64,000 nt of DNA, taken from NCBI RefSeq assembly GCF_019393635.1, contig NC_057867.1:50788143-50852142 (forward strand), read 5' to 3'. Below, one piece after another: positions 12,325 to 23,982 of this stretch. Each line of letters opens with the position of its first letter. Within the stretch, counting starts at the first letter, position 1. Both the position numbers and the translations under genes were made by a program. The DNA is from Dromiciops gliroides. Its lineage: Eukaryota > Chordata > Mammalia > Microbiotheria > Microbiotheriidae. The notes under the pieces were generated by a model. The model did no database searches, was not told where the DNA came from, and worked only from the letters and a program-made list of their open reading frames with translations.

Positions 12325-12789
12325 TTCCAATCCAATTGGAGAAGCATTTATTGAATGACAGCTAGGGACTAAAGATGCAAAAACAAAAGGAAACACAGTC
12401 TCTGCTCTTAGGGAATTTATATTCTTCTAGGGGATGGAGGGGGGAGGCATGATACAACACGTGTGATAATTTGTGGAAAGAAAACCCTAAAAACTGAGGG
12501 GATCAGGAAAAGCTACCTGCAGGTTATGGCACATGAACTGAGCATTTGAGGAAGTGATTCTAAGAAGCAGAGGTGAGCAAAAAACTATTAGTCAATGGTA
12601 TCATCATAGAATGCAGTGATATGTATGCCTCACCCATGTTGATATTAATCAATTAATGAATCAATTAGTAAATATTAAGTACCTACTATGTGCCAGGTAC
12701 TAAGCACATACAAAAAGGGGCAAAAGATAGTCCCTTCCCTCAAGGAAATTACAATCTAACAGGGGAAAATCCATGCAAGCAAATCTATG

Positions 12790-12844
<55 letters not shown>

Positions 12845-13020
12845 ATATGGCAAATAGGAAATAATTAACAAAGGGAAAGCACTGGAATTAAGAGAGGTTA
12901 AGGAAAGCTTCCTGTAGAAGCTATAGACGGAATTTTAAAAGGAAGCCAAAGAGAATAGTAGTCAGAGCAAAAAGAGAGATGCACTGAGAGAAGGGGAAAG
13001 GGAAATAGAATGAACTGTTG
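12325..13020 (-). mobile_element. L2-like fragments
   Basis: Two adjacent reversed L2 3' ends (agcatttattgaatg at 12341; attaagtacctactatgtgccagg at 12675), each followed by the 'stock' text on content, lead-in and gain. Contains the AC microsatellite. Confidence 0.6.
12794..12840. repeat. (AC)n microsatellite
   Basis: About 23 uninterrupted AC units inside an L2-like minus-strand fragment; likely polymorphic. Confidence 0.95.
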
Positions 13021-13072
13021 GTAGAGTTCAATTTGGAACTATGCCCAAAGGACTATAAAGCTGTGCGTACTC

Positions 13073-13220
13073 CTTTTTTTTTTTTTTTTGAGGCAATTGG
13101 GGTTAAGTGACTTGCCCAGGGTCACACAGCTAGTAAGTATCAAGTGTCTAAGGCCGGATTTGAATTCAGGTCCTCCTGAATCCAGGGCCGGTGCTTTATC
13201 TACTGCGCCACCTAGCTGCC
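13073..13220 (-). mobile_element. MAR1-type SINE in L1 ORF2
   Basis: Duplication ctgtgcRtact. Confidence 0.9.
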
Positions 13221-13562
13221 TCTGTGCATACTGTTTGACCCAGCAATACCACTACTAGGTCTGTATCCCAAAGAGATCAAAGAAAAAGGGAAAAAAAGCC
13301 TATATGTACAAAAATATTTCTAGCAGCTCTTTTTGTGGTGGCAAAGAATTGGAAATCGAGGGGATGCCCATCAATTGGGGATTGGCAGAAAAAGTTGTGC
13401 CGTATGGTTGTGATGGAATACTGTTGTGCCATAAGAAATTCTGAGGGGGGTGGTCTCAAAGAAACATGGCAAGACCTATGTGAATTGATACAAAGTGAAG
13501 CGAAAAGAACTGGGAGATCATTGTGTACAGTAGCAGCAATGTTGTAATAATAATCAATTGGG

Positions 13563-13725
13563 TTTTTTTGTTTGTTTTGTTTTATTTTTGCGGGGCAATG
13601 GGGGTTAAGTGACTTGCCCAGGGTCACACAGCTAGTAAGTGTCAAGTGTCTGAGGCCGGATTTGAACTCAGGTATTCCTGAATCCAGGGCCGGTGCTTTA
13701 TCCACTGCGCCACCTAGCTGCCCCC
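13563..13725 (-). mobile_element. MAR1-type SINE in L1 3' end
   Basis: Duplication atcaattg; tail rich in T with G interruptions. Confidence 0.9.
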
Positions 13726-14398
13726 ATCAATTGTTAAAGACTTGACTATTCTGATCGATACAGTGATCCAAGATAATTCCAAAGGGCTCATAATGAAAAA
13801 ATGCTACCCACCTCCAGAGAACGGATGAACTGAGTACAAATTGAAATAGAATTTTCTCACTTTCTTTATTTTTCATGCTTTTTAAAAAAAATATGGCTAA
13901 TATGGAAATGCATGATTTCACATGTATAATTGATATCATATTGCTTGCCATCTCAGGGGGTAGAGGAAGAGGGTTGAAGGGAGGGAGAGAATTTGGAACT
14001 CAAAATTTTATAAAGAATGTTTACAATTAATAAATAATATATGTTTGTCAAAATCCCCCTCCCCCCAAAAAAGTGAGAAAAAAAGAAAGGGTCCATAAGT
14101 ACCCAAGGTAAAAATTTATATCTTAGGTACAGGACAATCTTTGTTCCATCCCATAGAAAATGCAAAAATACATAAAAGTACTCACAATAGCCCAGAGGCA
14201 ATGAAGCAAAATGCATAGACTCAGGGTTTTCTTTCTGATATCTCTTTTCCCAGCAACATATTCATTCGCCCAAATTCAGAGTCCTGTTCTGTGATTTGGA
14301 CACTCCTCAGATGGGAATTGCACTTGGGGTTACAATTCAGGTAACATACAGCATTCCAGCAACTCATTTACTTTCTTTGACTTAAAAGTGTTATTGAA

Positions 14399-14547
14399 GG
14401 GGCAGCTAGGTGGCGCAGTGTATAAAGCACTGGCCCTGAATTCAGGAGGACCTGAGTTCAAATCTGGCCTCAGATACTTGATACTTACTAGCTGTGTGAC
14501 CCTGGGCAAGTCACTTAACCCCAATTGCCTCACCAAAAAAAAAAAAA
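14399..14547 (+). mobile_element. MAR1-type SINE (plus member of an opposed pair)
   Basis: Duplication aaaagtgttattga. Only about 15 bases separate it from the next, inverted copy. Confidence 0.92.
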
Positions 14548-14561
14548 GTGTTATTGATACT

Positions 14562-14711
14562 TCTTTTTTTTTTTTAGTGGGGCAATTGGGGTTAAGTGAC
14601 TTGCCCAGGGTCACACAACTAGTAAGTGTTAAGTGTCTGAGGCTGGATTTGAACTCAGGTCCTCCTGACTCCAGGGCCAGTGCTCTATCCACTGCGCCAC
14701 CTAGCTGCCCC
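14562..14711 (-). mobile_element. MAR1-type SINE (minus member of an opposed pair)
   Basis: Duplication gatacttctt. With the previous copy it forms a near-perfect inverted repeat of about 145-bp arms. Confidence 0.92.
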
Positions 14712-14819
14712 GGATACTTCTTGTCATCATATCAAAGTCATTTCTGGAGTGGGGAAGGGAGCAACCTGTTCCCTCCTCCCAGATTTAACCCTTGCAAAAA
14801 AAAAAAAACCCACGGTGAC

Positions 14820-15340
14820 CACATCTGATGATGGCCTAGTCCTCCTCTGAGTTTGGTTACTCTCAATCTTCCTGGAGTCTGAGCCATCTAATTAACCTTG
14901 GAGGAGGGGGGCAACCCTAGATACTAAGACATATCTTCTAAGAGGCACCAAAGGACATACACATAAATTCCATAAGAAGAAGCAATTAATGTCCAAAATG
15001 AAGGCTCACATTCCCTTCATGCTCATCCAAGTGATAAGGACCTAGTTTGATCAGCCCCTTATATATTTGGGATAGGAATGCTGCTTGGGGTAAGTGGGCT
15101 AATGAGAACTGACAAAAAGCCATTCAGCTTTTAGTTTGCTCCTAATTTCTCTTCTAACAAGAATAATCTTCAAACAGGAAAAGACAGAAGAAAAATGGCT
15201 AATAGAGAAGTGATACCAGTGATAAGTAGGGAAATAGTAAGAGAGCACCTTGCTGCCCTTGATGACGCATATAAGCTACTTCATCAGGCACATGTGATTG
15301 CTGAGCCTGTCAGTGATCTTTGAAAGATCATCGAGAACAT
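14820..15340. other. No recognisable feature
   Basis: Mixed sequence without repeat signature or coding frame that I can support. Confidence 0.5.
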
Positions 15341-16234
15341 GAGAGGCACTGCAGGGTCACATCCAAGAGAGGGCCTGAATTCATGACATGAGTATCAGCT
15401 GAAAGAGTAATGGTTAGCCTATAGCAGGGAAGATCTAGAAGGGTAGGGAGGAGTTGGGAAACATGGTAGCTGTCTCCAAATATTTACTGGATTGTCACAT
15501 GGGAGAAGGGTTAGACTTGTTCTGCTTGACCCTAGGGGGCAGAACCATGAGCAATGGGTAAAAGTTGCAAAGAAGTATGTGGGGCCTCTTGGGAGGTAAT
15601 GAGCTCCCCCTCAATATAGGTCTTCAAGCAGAGGCTGAATGACTACTTATTGGTGATATTATAGAGGGAATTCTTAAAGGTACAGGGTTGGACTAGGTGG
15701 CCATCTGGGTCCCTTTCAAGTTCTAAAATGGCATGATTCTGTGATTGGAATATGAAAAGGAAATGTTTTCCAGATTTTCCAGAAAAGGGGAGAGAGGGAG
15801 TCGTCCGCAAATAACAGAATGGTAAGCCTGACTTCTATTTCTGTCAAAGGTCTACTACCGTATATTATTAGAGGGATTGTTATTGAAGATCAAATGAGTT
15901 AATATATGCCAAGTGCTTTGAAAACAAAGCACTCTGTAAACATGAGCTTTTTGTTATTATTACTATTGTCTAGAAAAGAAAATGTTGATCTGGGAGAGCC
16001 AGCACAGCTTCACCAAAAGCAGGTCACCTTAGACTGAGTTTCTCTCTTTTTATGAGTGGGTCGCTAGACTGATAGGGAAATGCCATGTGTATAGTTTTTG
16101 GTTTGTTTAGCAAAGCATTTGACAAAATCTCTCTTACCATTCCTGAAGAAAAGACAGAGTACCACAATGCCATGGGCTAGATGATACCACAGAAATGGGT
16201 TGAATATTTGGACTAAAAAAATAGCCATTATGCT

Positions 16235-16770
16235 ACATCTAAAGCTTCCAAGAAAAATGTGAATTGGTATCAGGCCATAGAAGCACTCAAAAAGGACTTT
16301 GAAGATAAAGTAAGAGGTAGAGGAAAAAATGAGAGTGATGCAGGAAAGTCATGAGAAAAAAGTCAACAGCTTGAAAAGCCAAATAGAAAAGCTCTCTGAA
16401 GAAAATAATTGGGGCAGCTAGGTGGCGCAGTGGATGGAGCACCGGCCCTGAATTCAGGAGTACCTGAGTTCAAATCTGGCCTCAGACACTTGACACATAC
16501 TAGCTGTGTGACCCTGGGCAAGTCACTTAACCCCCATTGCCCCACAAAAAAAAATTGCCTAAGAATTAGGATTGAACAAATGGAAGTTATTGACTTTATG
16601 AGAAACCAAGACACAATAAAGCAAATCCAAATGAATAAAAAAATAGAGGGCAGTGTGAAATGTCTTCTTGGAAAAACAGCTAACCTAGAAAATAGATCCA
16701 GGAGAGATAATTTGAAAATTATTGGACTACCTGAAAACCATGATCAAAAAAATAGCTATTAAATAATTTC
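16235..16770 (+). mobile_element. L1 ORF1 fragment
   Basis: Coiled-coil-like Lys/Glu/Gln-rich stretch followed by NRSRRDNLKIIGLPE at about 16690-16736, the hallmark start of the L1 ORF1 RNA-binding domain. A MAR1 SINE (16411-16553) interrupts the coiled coil. It lacks ORF2 and both UTRs. Confidence 0.85.
16411..16553 (+). mobile_element. MAR1-type SINE in L1 ORF1
   Basis: Full length, tail of A9. Confidence 0.9.
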
Positions 16771-16885
16771 ATCTCAGCTTGGACAGGAATCCCAGGAATC
16801 TATGCAGTTTTATCCATAAATTGACTGCATAGACGCCATGTTTATTCAATTTGCCGATGATATGTCATGGGGGCGGGGTGGAGTG

Positions 16886-17373
16886 GGGATCCTTAGGTAT
16901 TACTCAGTAAAGAATTATACTCTGATACACAGTCCAATTAAAATTAAATTTTTTTTTATTTGATGCTAGGGAGAGGGAAGACTTCGCCTCAAGGGGAAGA
17001 GAGTTTACAAACATTCTCCTCCCATAACAAAAGGAAGACAAAAGCTTTTATAGAGAATAGATGGAGTGTCCACCTGAAAGTGGAAAGTTCCTTTTGGGGG
17101 TTGGGGGGGGAAGCCTGGATGCTTGTCATATTCCTGAGATTCGAAGGGGATTTTTTTTGAAGTGATGGTCCTGACCTTTGGGGTTATCTCTGTTTCCTAG
17201 CTCCAATCAGGTAGTAGCCATGCCTTAACTGACTTTCCTGCTGTAGAATTTTATCTCCCCTTCTTAGGTATGTATGTCCTGATATCTAGTTGGTCAATCT
17301 AAACTTTAATAGGCCCTTGATTCCTTGATATGTCTGTCCTGTTATCTGGTTATCTTTGGTTTTGCTTCTCACA
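16886..17373 (-). mobile_element. Solo ERV LTR (minus strand)
   Basis: Read on the minus strand it begins TGTGAGAAGC, has a TATA-like tctataaaagc, then a downstream aataaa followed by a short R/U5-like tail, and ends near position 16886. No internal retroviral genes flank it, so it looks like a solo LTR from recombination. It sits inside a CR1/L3 relic. The exact 3' edge and target duplication are not certain. No coding content. Confidence 0.55.
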
Positions 17374-17938
17374 GTAGAAACTTCTGATTTATCCTAAGCC
17401 CTGTGTTAACACCAACCTGGGAGGGATAGCTTACATGCCAGTCAAGATCTTGACAGAACATTGGAATGAATTGAATACAATGAATGGCCTGGGTGGTGGA
17501 GCAAATATACCATAATCTGGACTGGGTAGACAATTTAGTAAGTTTATGAACATTGAAAAAGGAGAGGTTAGCCAAAAAAGCTAATGCAATTTGATTTTAA
17601 GCTGCAGTAAAAGACAATGTTCAGGATGACAGAAGTGCTAATCCCATGGACATCTGCCCTGATCAGAGAACATCTGGAATAATGGGTTCCTTTTCGGAGG
17701 CCACCTTTCATGAAGACACTGATAAAATAGGAGAGTAACCGGGGGTGTGAAATTCAAATGAAGAACCTGAGCATATTTAATCCAAAAAAGAGAAAATTTA
17801 GGGGAGGACAGAATTGTCCGAAAGCATTTAAAAGGCTGGCATATGGAAAATGACCTCCAATGAGGAGGAACTCATTACCTAAAAAGGAAAACTTTTTTCA
17901 CTCATACAGCAGCAGTGTTTAGGAAGCTTTTCTGCCTG

Positions 17939-18185
17939 GGGGCAGTTGGGTGGCACAGTGGAAAGAGCTGGCCGACCTGGAGTCAGGAAGTCTAGAATTC
18001 AAATGCAGCCTCTGACACTTCCTAGTTGTGTGACCCAGGACAAGTTACTTCACCTCTATCTGCCTCAGTTTCCATATCTGTAAAATGGGGATAATAACAG
18101 CATCTACTTCCGGGGGCTGTTGTCAGGACCAAGGGAGATAATAATTGTGAGGCCTGGAACATAGTAAGTGCTACATTAGCTATCA
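17939..18185 (+). mobile_element. MIR/THER1-type core-SINE
   Basis: tRNA-like head (gggtggcacagtggaaagagc), tcagtttccatatctgtaaaatggggataataa, then the MIR 3' part with catagtaagtgct. Nearly full length. Confidence 0.8.
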
Positions 18186-18656
18186 TTGTTTACTAAACCT
18201 AAATCTGGGTTGGGATTTTTTGGCAGTTTCTACCCATTGTTCCTGGTGCTTACCTCTGAGACCAAGCAGGACAAATCTAATCTCTCTTATACAGCTTTCT
18301 TAACAAACTTCTCAGAACTCACAGCAGACACCATGGTGGGTAAGTAATTCTACCCCAACCCCACTCCCATTTCTAATGTGGTGACCTCTGGCAGAATAGG
18401 ATTTCAGGGGAGCCTCAGCCCTCTTTTACTTTACTCCCTCCTCACTGGCCATCTCCTCCACAGCTTCCCCTCTCCCTTCAGTTCTGGAACCATGAATCAG
18501 GAGTAAGTCAATTCTACCATTGCTCCTAGACAGAGTGGGTTAATCTTCCCTTTATGGCCCCACGCACCATTCCTGGGCTTTCTAGATTAGAGTACTCCTC
18601 CCTAGGCCCCACTCTGCAATGTGTTTTGCTTCATTCATTTCTTCCATTCCATTCTA

Positions 18657-18930
18657 AAATGTTAACTGTAGCTGAGCCTGTAATCTCTGCTACTAGGGAA
18701 ACTGAGGCTGGTGCATCTGCTGTGCTCAAGAGTTCAGAGCTACAGATAGCTAAGCCCATCAGGTGTCTGCACTAAGTTCAGTATTACTATGGTGAACCAC
18801 CAGGAGCCAGGGCCACCAGAGTGCTTCAGGAAAAGAACAGAAATGGAGCTGGTCAAAAAATGGGTCAGAGCCATGAATAGTCCCTGCACTTCCAGACTGG
18901 GATAGGGAGACCCAGTCTTTAAAAAAAAAA
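18657..18930 (+). pseudogene. 7SL (SRP) RNA retropseudogene
   Basis: Not a MAR1-type SINE: the order of segments follows 7SL RNA over nearly its full length. The left Alu-like domain is seen as gcctgtaatc, ctgctact, gggaaactgaggctgg and aagagttcagagct. The S domain follows (ggtgtctgcactaagttc, tatggtga, ggagc, ggagctggtcaaaa). The 3' part returns to Alu-like sequence (tgaatag, ccctgcacttccag, gggagacccagtctt). It ends in a 10-base poly(A). The first 15-20 bases are diverged. Many substitutions and the A-tail indicate an L1-mobilised dead copy. Marsupials lack Alu elements, so this is a direct 7SL copy rather than an Alu. Confidence 0.88.
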
Positions 18931-19330
18931 GAATATAAGCTTCCTGAGGGCAGGGATCATCTTTGCTTGTATTTGTATCAGTGGCCTTAGCATAATGCTT
19001 GGCACATAGTAAGTGCTTAAGTGCTTTTTCATTCATTCATTCCATTCCATCCATTTGTTGGCCTCAGAGAGCAGAACTAGGAAGAATGGGTAGAAATTGT
19101 GAAGAGAAGTTGCAAATTTAGGCTTGGCGTCAGAATAAAATCTCCCTGATAATTAGAGAATTCACAAAGTAGACTGGGCTGCTTCAGGCACCAAATGTCT
19201 TCAGGCAAAGGCTGGGTGCCCACTGTTGGGGATATTTGCAGGGGGGCGATTCTTAGTCAGGAATGGGTCCGATTAGATGGCCTCTGAGCTTTCTTCCATG
19301 ACTGAAACCTCAGATCCTGTGAATGATCAT
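18930..19330 (+). mobile_element. L2 3' end followed by CR1/L3 3' end
   Basis: 18930-19045: cttcctgagggcagggatca, gcttggcacatagtaagtgc and (ATTC)n mark an L2 3' end. 19060-19330 carries CR1/L3 text (gtcttcaggcaaaggctggg, attagatggcctctgag). Confidence 0.6.
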
Positions 19331-19573
19331 GAAATGAAGTCATTTAGGAGTCTTCGAGACTAGATTTGGGAATTGATGAAAGACTGTTATTACTGTAAAG
19401 CCTCTCTGATCTCACAACATACAATACTACTGTTAGGGTAAGCCTCATAAGCAAAAACAATGTTTCTGTGCATTAGCTTTAGCCTAAAATGAACTCAGCT
19501 GCCTGCTTTTTTTACCTCTCTACATTTATACAGGCTGCCCCCATGACTGTCCTTTCTTCTCACCTCTACCTCC

Positions 19574-19722
19574 TTTTTTTTTTTTTAGTGAGGCAATTGG
19601 GATTAAGTGACTTGCCCAGGGTCACACAGCTAGTAAGTGTTAAGTGTCTGAGGCCAGATTTGAACTCAGGTACTCCTGACTCCAGGGCTGATGCTCTATC
19701 CACTGCGCCACCTAGCTGCCCC
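19574..19722 (-). mobile_element. MAR1-type SINE
   Basis: Duplication tcacctctacYtcctt. Confidence 0.92.
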
Positions 19723-19857
19723 TCACCTCTACTTCTTAAACCATTTGCTTTTCTTTGAAGCTCAGCTCAGGTGTCATCAAGACCTTTCCTGATCTTCCAC
19801 TGGATGATGCTATTTAAGCCAAACTTCCTTTAGATTTCTTTTTTATATATATTTTTT

Positions 19858-20170
19858 CTGTTGTCTTTAGGACTCGCGCATAAATTGGATTTAAGTAAGG
19901 CAGAGTTACACGAAGTTGTCGGCCTCACTCTTTCTTCCAGAGTCATCATAGTCCAGTGGCAGGACAGAGTCAAGATGACTGGTGATGCCTTGAGATACAT
20001 TGGAGGACCTCAGCATGTTGGATATCAAACCAAGCTCTAAACACTCCACAGCGCCTGCTTCAGCTGCCTTCATGGCCATTGGAACAAATTGTTCTCATCC
20101 GTCCATTCCACCTCAGAAGTCTTCACATGCTTAGGGTAGATACTCCCCTAAATCACTGACGGGTTTGAGA
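19858..20170 (-). mobile_element. Retroposon 3' segment (unclassified, also at 57540)
   Basis: The reverse complement of the element at 57540-57850: shared text includes aattggatttaagtRaggcagagtt. Family uncertain; possibly an RTE or RTE-mobilised SINE tail. Confidence 0.55.
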
Positions 20171-20409
20171 CTCCTCAGTTAGCCTCAACCTGGTTTAGCC
20201 CATCTGCCAAAATGTTTATCAGGGCGTGGCTGCTGCTCATGCTACAGCTTCTTAGAGTCACAGGTGAGAGTTGGATCAGGTAGACACCAAAGGTGGAAAG
20301 TAGCCCTGAAAAGGGCTCAGCAGCCCTCACACCAGAGGTATTTGTCTTCCCTGAACACACCCTGCACCCTATATTTTCTATTGAACTTTTTTTCATGGCT
20401 ATTGTTTTT

Positions 20410-20530
20410 CCCTAGTGGAATGTGGGCTTCTTGAGGGAAGAAACTGTTTCGCTTTTGTCTTTGTATCTCAGGTGAACACAGTACCCTGTCTTGCACATAG
20501 TAGGTGCTTGACAAATGTTTATTGAAGAAA
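20410..20530 (+). mobile_element. L2 3' end
   Basis: gggcttcttgagggaagaaa and gcacatagtaggtgcttgac with a short tail. Confidence 0.6.
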
Positions 20531-21750
20531 TTGATACCTGGATGACTTGGATGAATGACTGCAGTGCAGTGAGATTAGGAGAAGATGGGACCTGGCTAGG
20601 CTGGTAACAGCATTATGGATGTTAAGATGAAAGGGACTTTGAGGTCACCTGGTCCGATCCCTCATTTTGAGATGTGCAAACTGAGAGCTAGAGCATCAAG
20701 CTACTTTTTGGATATGGCCATAGTCACCTCTGTCTCTTCCCTCTTCTATATCAAATCTGTTACTAATCCCTGTGACTTACCCCTTGGCTTTTCCCCTAAG
20801 GTCTCATTCATCCTGTCACCAGTCTAGTTAAGTTGCAGATGCCCTATCCTGTAGACCTCAAAGACTCTTGTGACCTCCAGAGAGGATATATGGGCCATCT
20901 GTGATATGAAGGCAGCAGGGGCCCTGACACAGGGAAGCACAGCTGAGATTCTGGGATTTCCTCCAGACAGTGGAAGTCATTTACAAAGCTTTGAGCCAAC
21001 TCTCCCTACCACCGTAGAACATGGACAAGTAGAGGTAAGCCCAGCTGCAGGATGCAGTTCTATGTTGAATAATAAATGCTTGTTGAATGAATGAATGAAT
21101 GAATGAGCAGTAATATTGGCTAAGAGGGAACAGAATGATACTAAGGAAATCAAGCTTAGTTCCCCTGAAGGCAAGTCACTGTTTCAAGAATGATAGGAGT
21201 TGGAATTCCATCATGAGAAATCCTACTGAATGCATAAGAAAGTAATGAAATGCTATGCAAAGCATACGGACTCATGGCTGTGAAAGCCCTCTGTGATGAT
21301 TTTGGACACCTGAACCAAGAGAAAACTCTGCATCTTATGTAAAATAGATTCTACTGGCCTTGAATAACAGGAAATATATACATGAAGTGTGAGATCTGTG
21401 CCCAGACGATTTCCGAGTCAAGTGCTGCCAACACAAACTGTTTACTCACATAATAAGCAGTAGCAAAGCTTTGGAACTCTGAGTAAACTTGTAGATTTCT
21501 TGACTTCTTAAAAAAATTATTTTTATTCTGAACTTAACAAACACCAAATAAAATGGGCATTTCCATATACATGGTAGAACAGAAAAGGAGGATTGCTCAT
21601 GAAATCTCAGGTCTCTTAATGTGTACAGTTTGCTTTTCTTGCAGTATTCAGAACTGTCTTGCTTGTCTGTCCTTTTTTTCCTGGTCTTCTGTTTTCTCTG
21701 AATTTTTAAAAGAGATGTCCCAGTTACCCTCTTTTCCTTCTTTTCTTCTT
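20530..21750. other. No recognisable gene
   Basis: Only a short (GAAT)n with an L2-like end near 21060-21100. The rest is unassigned. Confidence 0.5.
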
Positions 21751-21756
21751 TACTAC

Positions 21757-21903
21757 TTTTTTTTTTTGGCAGGGCACTGAGGGTTAAGTGACTTGCTCAG
21801 GGTCACACAGCTAGTTAAGTGTCAAGTGTCTGAGGCTGGATCTGAACTCAAGTCCTCCTGAATCCAAGGCCAGTGCTTTATCCACTGCGCCACCTAGTTG
21901 CCC
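21757..21903 (-). mobile_element. MAR1-type SINE
   Basis: Diverged copy (agggcactgagggttaag). Confidence 0.88.
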
Positions 21904-22114
21904 ATCTTTTCTTTTTTTTCTACCCTATTCTTGTATCTCTTTACACTCTCAACCTAGCCCCAAATTGGAGGGGGGGGGGAGAGAGGAAAAACAAAGCCTT
22001 TGTAACAAATACAAATAGTCAAGCAAAACTAATTCCCACTTTGACTGTGAATGAAAATGGATGCCATATTCTGAATCCTAAGTCCATCGTCTCTCTTTCA
22101 AAAGGTAGGTAGTG

Positions 22115-22265
22115 GAGCAGCTAGGTGGCACAGTGGATAGAGAGCACCGGCCCTGGAGTCAGGAGGACCTGAGTTCAAACCTGGCCTCAGACACTTGACA
22201 CTTACCAGCTGTGTGACCCTGGGCAAGTCACTTAATCCCAATTGCCTTACAAAAAAAACAAAAAC
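22115..22265 (+). mobile_element. MAR1-type SINE
   Basis: Duplication aaaaggtaggtagtg; an extra ag in the head (gatagagagcaccgg). Confidence 0.92.
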
Positions 22266-22480
22266 AAAAGGTAGGTAGTGTGTTTTCTCATCAATCCTCT
22301 TGAATTATGGTTGATTATTGCAATTGTCAGAATTTTCAAGGGTTTCAAAGTAGTTTTTCTCTATAATGTTGTCATTGTATAAATTGTTCTCCTGATTCTG
22401 CTCACTTCACTCTGCATTATTTCATATAGTTCTTCCCAGGTTTCTCTGAATTCATCCATTTTGTCATTTCTTATGGCACA

Positions 22481-22870
22481 GTATTGTTGATGTTCAGTTG
22501 TGTCTCACTCTTCATGATCCCGTTATGGGGCTTTCTTTTTTCTTTTTTTTTTGTGGGACAATGAGGGTTAAGTGACTTGCCCAGGGTCACACAGCTAGTA
22601 AGTGTCAAGTGTCTGAGGCTCGATTTGAACTCAGGCCCTCCTGAATCTAGGGCTGGTGCTTTATCCACTGCACCACCTAGCTGCCCCCTATGGGGCTTTC
22701 TTGACAAACATACTGGAGTAGTTTGCCATTTCCTTCTTCAGTAGATTAAGTCAAATAGAGGTTAAGTGACTTGCCCAGAATCACACAGCTAGTCTGAGGC
22801 TGGATTTGAGCTCAGGTCTTCCTGGCCCAGCACTCTAGCCACTGAGCCACCTAGCTGCTTCTTATTGCCC
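22481..22870 (+). mobile_element. WALLSI-type SINE split by a MAR1
   Basis: Head gttcagttgtgtctcactct, body agtagtttgccatttccttc and aggttaagtgacttgcccag, end ccacctagctgctt. A minus-strand MAR1 at 22536-22687 duplicated tatggggctttct. Family name from memory. Confidence 0.7.
22536..22687 (-). mobile_element. MAR1-type SINE nested in a WALLSI-type SINE in L1
   Basis: Duplication tatggggctttct; three levels of nesting. Confidence 0.92.
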
Positions 22871-23920
22871 AATAGCATTCCATTATTTTCACATACCATA
22901 ATTTGTTTAACTATTCTTCAATAAATGGATACTCCCTTAGTTTCCATTTTTTCCTACCACAAAAAGAGCTACTATAATTATTTTAGACATATGAGTCCTT
23001 TCCCTCTTTCTTTTATCTCTTCAGAGTATAGGTCTAGTAATAGAATTGCTGGGTCAAAGGTTATATATAGTCTAGTGGCTGTGATAGAACCAAGGTTTTC
23101 TTGAGTCAACAACATCCTTGACTTCCTCCTTCCATATGACCTGAGTGGTCCCCATCTTTGCCAATCTGATGGATGTCATGTGGAACTTGCTTTTGTCTAA
23201 CTATTCATGATTTGGAACATTTTTTCATGTTTATTGATAGTTTGAATCTCTTCCTTTGAAAACTGCCTGTTCATATCCTTTGACCATTTATCTATTTGAG
23301 GAATGACTCTTGTTCTTACAAATTTGAATCAGTTCCTTACATATCTTGGATATGAGACCTTTATCAGACATAGTTGCTGTAATTTCCTCAGCTACTTGTT
23401 TCCCTTATAATTTTAATTGCATTAGTTTTGTTTGTGCAAAACCTTTTAAGCTATTTACAATCAAATTTGTCTATTTCTCCTTTGGTGATCCTTTCTATCC
23501 CTTGTTTGATTATGAACTCTTCCCCTATCCATAGATCTAAAAGGTAATTTCTTCCTTGTTCTTCTAATTTGTTTATGTTGTCATTCTCTTTGTCTAAGTC
23601 AGGTATCCATTTGGAGCTTATCTGGATATAGAGTATAACATGTATCCCAAGGTCCATGTCTAATTTTTGCCAGACTGCTTTCTAGTTCACTGTGCAGTTT
23701 TTGTTGAATAGCGAGACCTTACCCAAATAACTAGGTTCCTTTGGCTTATCAAATGCTATGCTACAGTGTTCCTTTGCTTCTGTATGTTGTGTACCCAATC
23801 TGTTCCAATGAATGACCTCCCTATTTTTCAACCAGTACCAAACCTTATCTCATTTTATCAAGTCTATTTTTATGGTAGCCTTATCTAGAATCATGCATAT
23901 TACCCTTCCTTTTTTTTTCA

Positions 23921-23982
23921 GTTCACTTGAAGCATAATAGATTCTACTTTTTTTAGTTCACTTGAAGCATAATAGATTCTAC
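23921..23982. repeat. 35-bp tandem duplication
   Basis: The unit gttcacttgaagcataatag plus attctac occurs at 23921-23947 and 23956-23982, separated by a T-rich spacer, inside the L1 relic. Confidence 0.95.

Larger units (their letters stand above)
13021..14045 (+). mobile_element. L1 ORF2 C-terminus and 3' UTR, split by two SINEs
   Basis: 13221-13550 encodes an L1 ORF2 end: AKNWKS, GCPSIGDWQKKLC, VVMEYCCAIRN, ETWQDLCELIQSEAKRT. The 3' UTR continues at 13726-14045 and ends ataaataatat. MAR1 copies at 13073-13220 (target duplication ctgtgcRtact) and 13563-13725 (atcaattg) are nested in it. Confidence 0.85.
15340..17930 (+). mobile_element. CR1/L3-clade LINE relics, broken by L1 ORF1 and an LTR
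   Basis: 15460-15750 is the CR1/L3 3' end (gtcttcaagcagaggctgaatgact, then ggactaggtggccatctgggt). A separate RT relic reads F-T-K-S-R-S at about 16010 and FSKAFD at about 16104-16123, then resumes after an insertion with FIQFADDM at 16838-16863 and further CR1-like text at 17575-17930. A MIR 3' end sits near 15860-15960. Inactive. Confidence 0.6.

Noticed and set aside
18331..18346. An exon-like start, ccatggtgggtaagt.
   Set aside because: Only a few codons and no downstream exon; a chance ATG next to a donor-like motif.
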